Source: Oscillospiraceae bacterium (GTDB taxonomy: Bacteria > Bacillota > Clostridia > Oscillospirales > Acutalibacteraceae). From it: a stretch of DNA of 34,652 nucleotides. Location of the stretch: assembly GCA_015066215.1 (NCBI GenBank), contig SVOU01000004.1, positions 1-34,652 on the forward strand. The letters run 5' to 3'. A program made the translations under genes and the position numbers. Shown piece by piece: positions 31,423 through 34,652 of this stretch. Position 1 is the first letter of the stretch; each line of letters begins with the position of its first letter. Under the pieces are notes generated by a model that saw only the letters and a list, made by a program, of their open reading frames with translations, was not told where the DNA came from and searched no databases.

Positions 31423-31459
31423 AAAAAATCTCTCCGCACGGTGTGCGGAGAGATTTTTT
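31423..31459. terminator. Bidirectional terminator between PBP and DUF6273 genes
   Basis: A 12-bp perfect stem (31428-31439 with 31443-31454) closes a 3-nt loop, flanked by A5 and T5 that extend the pairing. Confidence 0.92.
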
Positions 31460-31468
31460 TATTGTGCA

Positions 31469-32221
31469 TCAAGAAAGTGTCAGCCACATAGCGGGGCGCA
31501 CCGCACAGGCATCGTAGTACGCGCTGCTGCCACCGAAATCGATCTCGCCGTCAACGCTCATACGCGCGACCATACTTGCCGTGCGACCGGGGGCGCGTAA
31601 CCAGCCATAGCTATTGCCCGTATCATAGTTTTGGAACGCGCCCTGTGCCACCGCATAGTCGGTGGGCCATACTGCACGGTAGGCACTGGTGGCTGTATCG
31701 TGGGTGTTGGGGAGGTGCTGGTTGACCTCACCGATAGACAGCACAAACAAGCGGTCGGTCGTTTTTTCGCCGCCGGCTATATCGGTGACGGTGTTGGCGG
31801 GGTTTTCCAATTCGGTTTCGAGGATAAGCGCTTTTTCGGCATCCCCAAACACGGTGTTATAGAAGGTATCGTTAAGCCAAGTGCGCAGGGAGCAGTCACC
31901 CCAAGTGACAGACTGCACGTTTTTGTCGTGATAGGGGCGGTTATCCAAGCCGTAGAGACTGACCGCCAGCGCGCGGTTTTCCTCTTTATGGATGATCAGC
32001 CACAAAATCGGCTCTTCGTCGTTTTGGATATTGTTATCCTGCTCATAGTGCCCCAGCTCCACGACCTGACCGACCTCTGCCTCGGCAACCGACGCCGCTT
32101 TTGTCGGCGTGACAGGCGGTTTTGCCGTGTCCGCAATCAGCGGCGTTTGGGCGGCACAACCGCCAAGCAACAGCAACGCTGCCGCCAACAATATACAAAG
32201 AACTGATTTCATCCGTTTCAT
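31469..32221 (-). CDS. DUF6273 family lipoprotein
   Basis: This 250-residue protein has a lipoprotein signal with lipobox LLGGC at about 18-22 and a short Thr/Pro/Ala-rich linker. The globular domain contains GHYEQDN, ILWLIIHKEENRALAVS, TWGDCSLRTWLNDTFYNTVF and a C-terminal GWLRAPGR...ACAVRPAMWLTL, the pattern of DUF6273, common in Clostridia surface proteins and of unknown function. It should sit on the outer face of the membrane. GGGAGG lies before ATG 32221; a second in-frame ATG three codons later is possible. Its promoter sits at the end of the upstream HAD gene. Confidence 0.82.
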   Translation of the reverse strand: MKRMKSVLCILLAAALLLLGGCAAQTPLIADTAKPPVTPTKAASVAEAEVGQVVELGHYEQDNNIQNDEEPILWLIIHKEENRALAVSLYGLDNRPYHDKNVQSVTWGDCSLRTWLNDTFYNTVFGDAEKALILETELENPANTVTDIAGGEKTTDRLFVLSIGEVNQHLPNTHDTATSAYRAVWPTDYAVAQGAFQNYDTGNSYGWLRAPGRTASMVARMSVDGEIDFGGSSAYYDACAVRPAMWLTLS

Positions 32222-32261
32222 AAAAACGGCCTCCCATCAATACAAATTCATCTCTTGATTT

Positions 32262-32291
32262 ATTATAGCACAGGTGTTTTCCCGCCGTCAA
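32262..32291 (-). promoter_or_regulatory. Sigma-A promoter of DUF6273 gene, -35 overlapping a stop codon
   Basis: On the minus strand, TTGACG (32286-32291), an 18-nt spacer and TATAAT (32262-32267). The TGA stop of the HAD gene (32288-32290) lies inside the -35 box. Confidence 0.75.
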
Positions 32292-32908
32292 TCCCCACAA
32301 ACGGTTGAAAGTTTTTGCGCCAGCGCATCCACGTCGCCGTCAAAGAGATAGCCGTCGATGCCGACCGCCCTTGCGCCCGCAATATTATCGGGGTTATCGT
32401 CGACGAACACGCAGTCTGCGGCGGCAAGACCGTAGGTGTTGAGCAGGTGGGCGAAAATCGGCGGGTGAGGTTTCACCAAGCCGAGCGGACCCGAAAATAC
32501 CAATCCGTCAAAAAGCGAAAACAGCTCCTTGAGCGTTGGAATATGTGGCCATTCCGATGCAAACCGACAGCTGATATTCGACAGCAAATAAAGCCGCACG
32601 CCACGCGCTTTGAGCGCTTTCACCTGTGCCACAACGCCGTCGATTGGCGGCAAATTTTCTATCCAGCCGTCGAATACGCGGCACGCGACCGCGTGCAAGC
32701 GCGCGGGCAGCTGCGCACAAAACAGATGCTTGACCTCATCGTCGGTGATCGCTCCTGCGTCCAGCTTATCCCAGTATTCACGGGCAAAAACCGCCTGTTC
32801 GACCTCTGCGCGATCCGCAGGATCCGCCACATAGACGGCGGTGAGCTGCGCGGGAATAAACCGCACCAGTACCTGCCCAAAATCAAATATTACGTGTTTT
32901 GCAGCCAT
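32288..32908 (-). CDS. HAD-superfamily hydrolase (YihX-like)
   Basis: This 206-residue phosphatase-like protein has motif I HVIFDFGQVLVRF, which gives D-x-G instead of D-x-D as in YihX-type sugar phosphatases. It also has motif II LYLLSNISCRF, the lysine in LGLVKPHPPIF and motif IV VFVDDNPDNIAGARAVGIDGYLF. The helical cap comes between motifs I and II. The likely substrate is a sugar phosphate, unproven. ATG at 32908 is preferred (GGAGA 5 nt upstream); ATG at 32920 has no binding site. It is the third gene of an operon after the metallo-hydrolase and TIM-barrel genes (14 nt gap). Confidence 0.85.
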   Translation of the reverse strand: MAAKHVIFDFGQVLVRFIPAQLTAVYVADPADRAEVEQAVFAREYWDKLDAGAITDDEVKHLFCAQLPARLHAVACRVFDGWIENLPPIDGVVAQVKALKARGVRLYLLSNISCRFASEWPHIPTLKELFSLFDGLVFSGPLGLVKPHPPIFAHLLNTYGLAAADCVFVDDNPDNIAGARAVGIDGYLFDGDVDALAQKLSTVCGD

Positions 32909-32922
32909 AGCATTCTCCATTT

Positions 32923-33690
32923 TCAGCGCGCCAGCCGTTGCAAAAGCGGTCGGGCAGCCTTAATATCGCTGTCAAAATCGGTACAGGCCGCCTCGACCGA
33001 CACGTAGCCGTCATAGTCGCAAGCGGCAAGCACTGCGGCCACTTCCTCCACAAACGGTCGGTCAGCCTCCCGCGGTATGCCGCGGTCAATATTTGGACGG
33101 GCAATATGCAGATGTGCCAAACGCCCCTTGGTGCGCAAAATCTCCGTCATCGGCTCACCGTTGCAGGACATATGGTAGGTGTCGGCGTGTAACCTCAAGC
33201 GTTCGTCTTGGATGCTGTCCGCGAACGCAATCGCCTGTGCGACGGTGTTGATGGTGTTGGTTTCCGCCGCACGCAACGGCTCGATGACAATGGTAATGCC
33301 CCACTTTTCCGCCTCGTCGATCACCATACGCACCGTTTTCGAAAAGCGCTCGAAAAACACGTCCGCAGGCATATCATCAGGGCAGCGACGCGCCGTACCG
33401 CTACCGATAACCGCCACTTGGCAGCCAAGCGCGGCGGCGCGCGCCAAGGCCGCACGCACGTAGGGACGCACCGTATCGGCGGCGTCCTCTTGTAAGATTG
33501 GGGCGTCACCGGCAAAAAATTGGTTAAAAATGAGTGATTTGAGTCTCATTTCTTCCAACGCACACTTGACCTGCGCAAATTCCTCGTCGCTCAAACAGGA
33601 CGTGGGATACAGCGGCATTTCAATAAAATCATATCCCGCGGCTTTGATCGCCGCCGCTTGCTGTATATTACCGCAGACACCGAATTTCAT
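32923..33690 (-). CDS. Sugar phosphate isomerase/epimerase (AP-endonuclease-2-like TIM barrel)
   Basis: This 255-residue protein starts KFGVCGNIQQAAAIKAAGYDFIEMPLYP, typical of the xylose-isomerase-like TIM-barrel superfamily. Likely metal ligands are the Glu in IVIEPL, Asp and His in LHADTYHM, His in LAHLHIARP, and Glu in YVSVEA. Such proteins act on keto-sugars or inosose-like compounds; the substrate is not clear. ATG at 33690 lies 8 nt after GAGGAG; a GTG three codons upstream overlaps the binding site. It follows the metallo-hydrolase gene by 20 nt. Confidence 0.85.
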   Translation of the reverse strand: MKFGVCGNIQQAAAIKAAGYDFIEMPLYPTSCLSDEEFAQVKCALEEMRLKSLIFNQFFAGDAPILQEDAADTVRPYVRAALARAAALGCQVAVIGSGTARRCPDDMPADVFFERFSKTVRMVIDEAEKWGITIVIEPLRAAETNTINTVAQAIAFADSIQDERLRLHADTYHMSCNGEPMTEILRTKGRLAHLHIARPNIDRGIPREADRPFVEEVAAVLAACDYDGYVSVEAACTDFDSDIKAARPLLQRLAR

Positions 33691-33710
33691 ACGATTCACT
33701 CCTCAAAAAA

Positions 33711-34391
33711 TTATACTTCAACAGCCAAGCCGTCGCAAGCGACCAGTACGCCGTGCGGCGCCATACGCTCGACCAGCGTTTCGTGGTCGGTGTGCAAGGT
33801 GCGCGCCATGTGCGAGATGCAAAAGCGTTTGACGTGTGGGGCGAGCGTTTTTTGCATTTCCAGCACCATATTGAGATTGTTATGTTCAAAAATGCGATAG
33901 TCTCCGTCAATATCGCCGATGGTGGCATCCAGCACCAACAGATCGGGTTTGGCGCCGATGATCGCCTGTACCTCCGTGTAGAGCAACCACGCGCTGTCCA
34001 GCGCATAAAACAGCGTGCGGTCGCCATCGGTGATAAGAAAATGCACCGACGGTGAGCAGGTGCCGTGGTTGGCCTGATAGGCGCTCACGGTGTAGTTACC
34101 CAGCGTCGCAGAAGTGTCCGCGGCAAGCGGTGTGAATTTGGCACCCAACGCCTCAAATTGCGCCACCGTTTCGGGACAAAAGTGGTCGGCGTGCGGGTGG
34201 GTGTTGATGATATATTTGACCTTGGCGGGATCTTTGCCAAAGGTTTTCATTGCTTCCATAGCGTGGGGACCCGGATCGATCAGCAATGCATCGTCCACCA
34301 GTGCCGACGACCAACGGCGATACTCGCCCTTGTTTTCCGTCAGATCGCGCGGCCAATCCGCCGCGCCCGTGCCCAAAAACAGCAGTTGCAT
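33711..34391 (-). CDS. Metallo-beta-lactamase-fold hydrolase (PhnP/tRNase Z-like)
   Basis: This 226-residue protein begins [14 protein letters not shown] and has the dinuclear-zinc motif THPHADH (H65, H67, D69, H70), later ANHG, ALDSAW and a C-terminal [12 protein letters not shown], so the metal ligands look complete. The short form and opening resemble PhnP-like phosphodiesterases and related family members. The function could be hydrolysis of a phosphodiester or cyclic phosphate, not established. ATG at 34391 is preferred, 8 nt after GAGG. It is the first gene of the three-gene operon with the TIM-barrel and HAD genes. Confidence 0.85.
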   Translation of the reverse strand: MQLLFLGTGAADWPRDLTENKGEYRRWSSALVDDALLIDPGPHAMEAMKTFGKDPAKVKYIINTHPHADHFCPETVAQFEALGAKFTPLAADTSATLGNYTVSAYQANHGTCSPSVHFLITDGDRTLFYALDSAWLLYTEVQAIIGAKPDLLVLDATIGDIDGDYRIFEHNNLNMVLEMQKTLAPHVKRFCISHMARTLHTDHETLVERMAPHGVLVACDGLAVEV

Positions 34392-34409
34392 ATACTTCAC
34401 CTCAAACAG

Positions 34410-34438
34410 ATTATAGCAAACAACCCCGACAAAAACAA
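34410..34438 (-). promoter_or_regulatory. Sigma-A promoter of metallo-hydrolase operon
   Basis: On the minus strand, TTGTTT (34433-34438), a 17-nt spacer and TATAAT (34410-34415), close to the gene start. Confidence 0.7.
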
Positions 34439-34484
34439 TCTTTTTGCGCCGAAATTTTTATTCGACAAAATCTTTGCAAAACGG

Positions 34485-34513
34485 GTGACAAGTTGCCGAA
34501 AATGTGCTATATT
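34485..34513 (+). promoter_or_regulatory. Promoter of xpt
   Basis: GTGACA (34485-34490), a 17-nt spacer and TATATT (34508-34513). The leader is only about 20 nt, so there is no room for a purine riboswitch. Confidence 0.65.
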
Positions 34514-34541
34514 GGAGATAATCTCAAAGGAGGTTTTGGAT

Positions 34542-34652
34542 ATGAACTTTTTGGAAGAACGCATTTTGAAAGACGGTATCGTCAAGCCGGGAAACGTGCT
34601 GAAAGTAGACAGCTTTCTCAACCACCAGATGGATATTGCCTTGATGGAGGAG
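34542..34652 (+). CDS. xpt: Xanthine phosphoribosyltransferase, 5' end only
   Basis: Only the first 37 residues are inside the window. They read [20 protein letters not shown] followed by [14 protein letters not shown], the conserved N-terminus of Xpt, which makes XMP from xanthine and PRPP in purine salvage. AAAGGAGG lies before the ATG. The gene continues beyond the right edge. Confidence 0.88.
   Translation, partial: MNFLEERILKDGIVKPGNVLKVDSFLNHQMDIALMEE

Noticed and set aside
34485-34541. Purine riboswitch before xpt
   Set aside because: Many xpt genes have one, but the promoter lies too close to the ATG and no aptamer sequence is present.
1-34652. CRISPR arrays, insertion sequences, toxin-antitoxin or phage modules
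   Set aside because: No regular direct repeats with spacers, no transposase, integrase or inverted-repeat ends were seen; all long genes have housekeeping or family assignments.

Overview
The window looks like chromosome of a spore-forming, Gram-positive Clostridia member, most likely an Oscillospiraceae/Ruminococcaceae-type anaerobe. This is inference from gene content: intact sigK with a pro-sequence, a YlmC/YmxH sporulation protein, a BofC-like protein, DnaD and a DnaC/DnaI-type loader, T-box, SAM-I and FMN riboswitches, AzlCD, and strong AGGAGG ribosome binding sites. Coding sequence is GC-rich while intergenic control regions are AT-rich. I see no prophage, insertion sequence, CRISPR array or defence island; this is ordinary housekeeping chromosome with unusual details.

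Layout. 57-1348 (minus): ECF S component, UPF0340 protein, then tRNA-Leu(UAG). 1502-1906 (plus): a lone Usp-like gene. 1971-6497 (minus): T-box leader, thrS, serC and serA in one apparent operon. 6577-6720 (plus): a 47-residue rubredoxin-like protein. 6761-8757 (minus): aconitase. 8766-11327 (plus): ymxH-like gene with a sigma-E-like promoter, then mnmA with its own promoter, azlC and azlD. 11461-14463 (plus): ABC ATPase-permease fusion. 14510-19158 (minus): dnaD-like and dnaC/dnaI-like genes, a membrane-anchored PASTA pseudokinase, then sigK beyond a terminator. 19283-21265 (plus): DUF4349 lipoprotein and M23 peptidase. 21313-21568 (minus): DUF1540 protein. 21614-24395 (plus): rpsO and pnp. 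24414-25202: FMN riboswitch and ribU. 25199-26609: SAM-I riboswitch and metK. 26709-28477 (minus): GH20 hexosaminidase. 28531-28929 (minus): BofC-like protein. 28980-31413 (plus): class A PBP. 31469-34438 (minus): metallo-beta-lactamase-fold, TIM-barrel and HAD genes in an operon, then a DUF6273 lipoprotein. 34485 to the end (plus): start of xpt.

Main points. (1) The kinase-like protein has lost every catalytic motif I could align but keeps the zinc ribbon, one membrane segment and two PASTA domains. (2) A Thr-type T-box appears to control serine biosynthesis through the thrS-serC-serA operon. (3) The pnp leader holds an almost uninterrupted 22-bp hairpin. (4) Three sigma-A-type promoters have a -35 TTGACA/TTGACG box that contains the TGA stop codon of the gene upstream. 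(5) Compartment-specific sporulation promoters can be read by eye in front of the ymxH-like (sigma-E), BofC-like (sigma-F) and DUF1540 (sigma-G) genes. All function calls rest on reading motifs and remembered families; no database search was possible.
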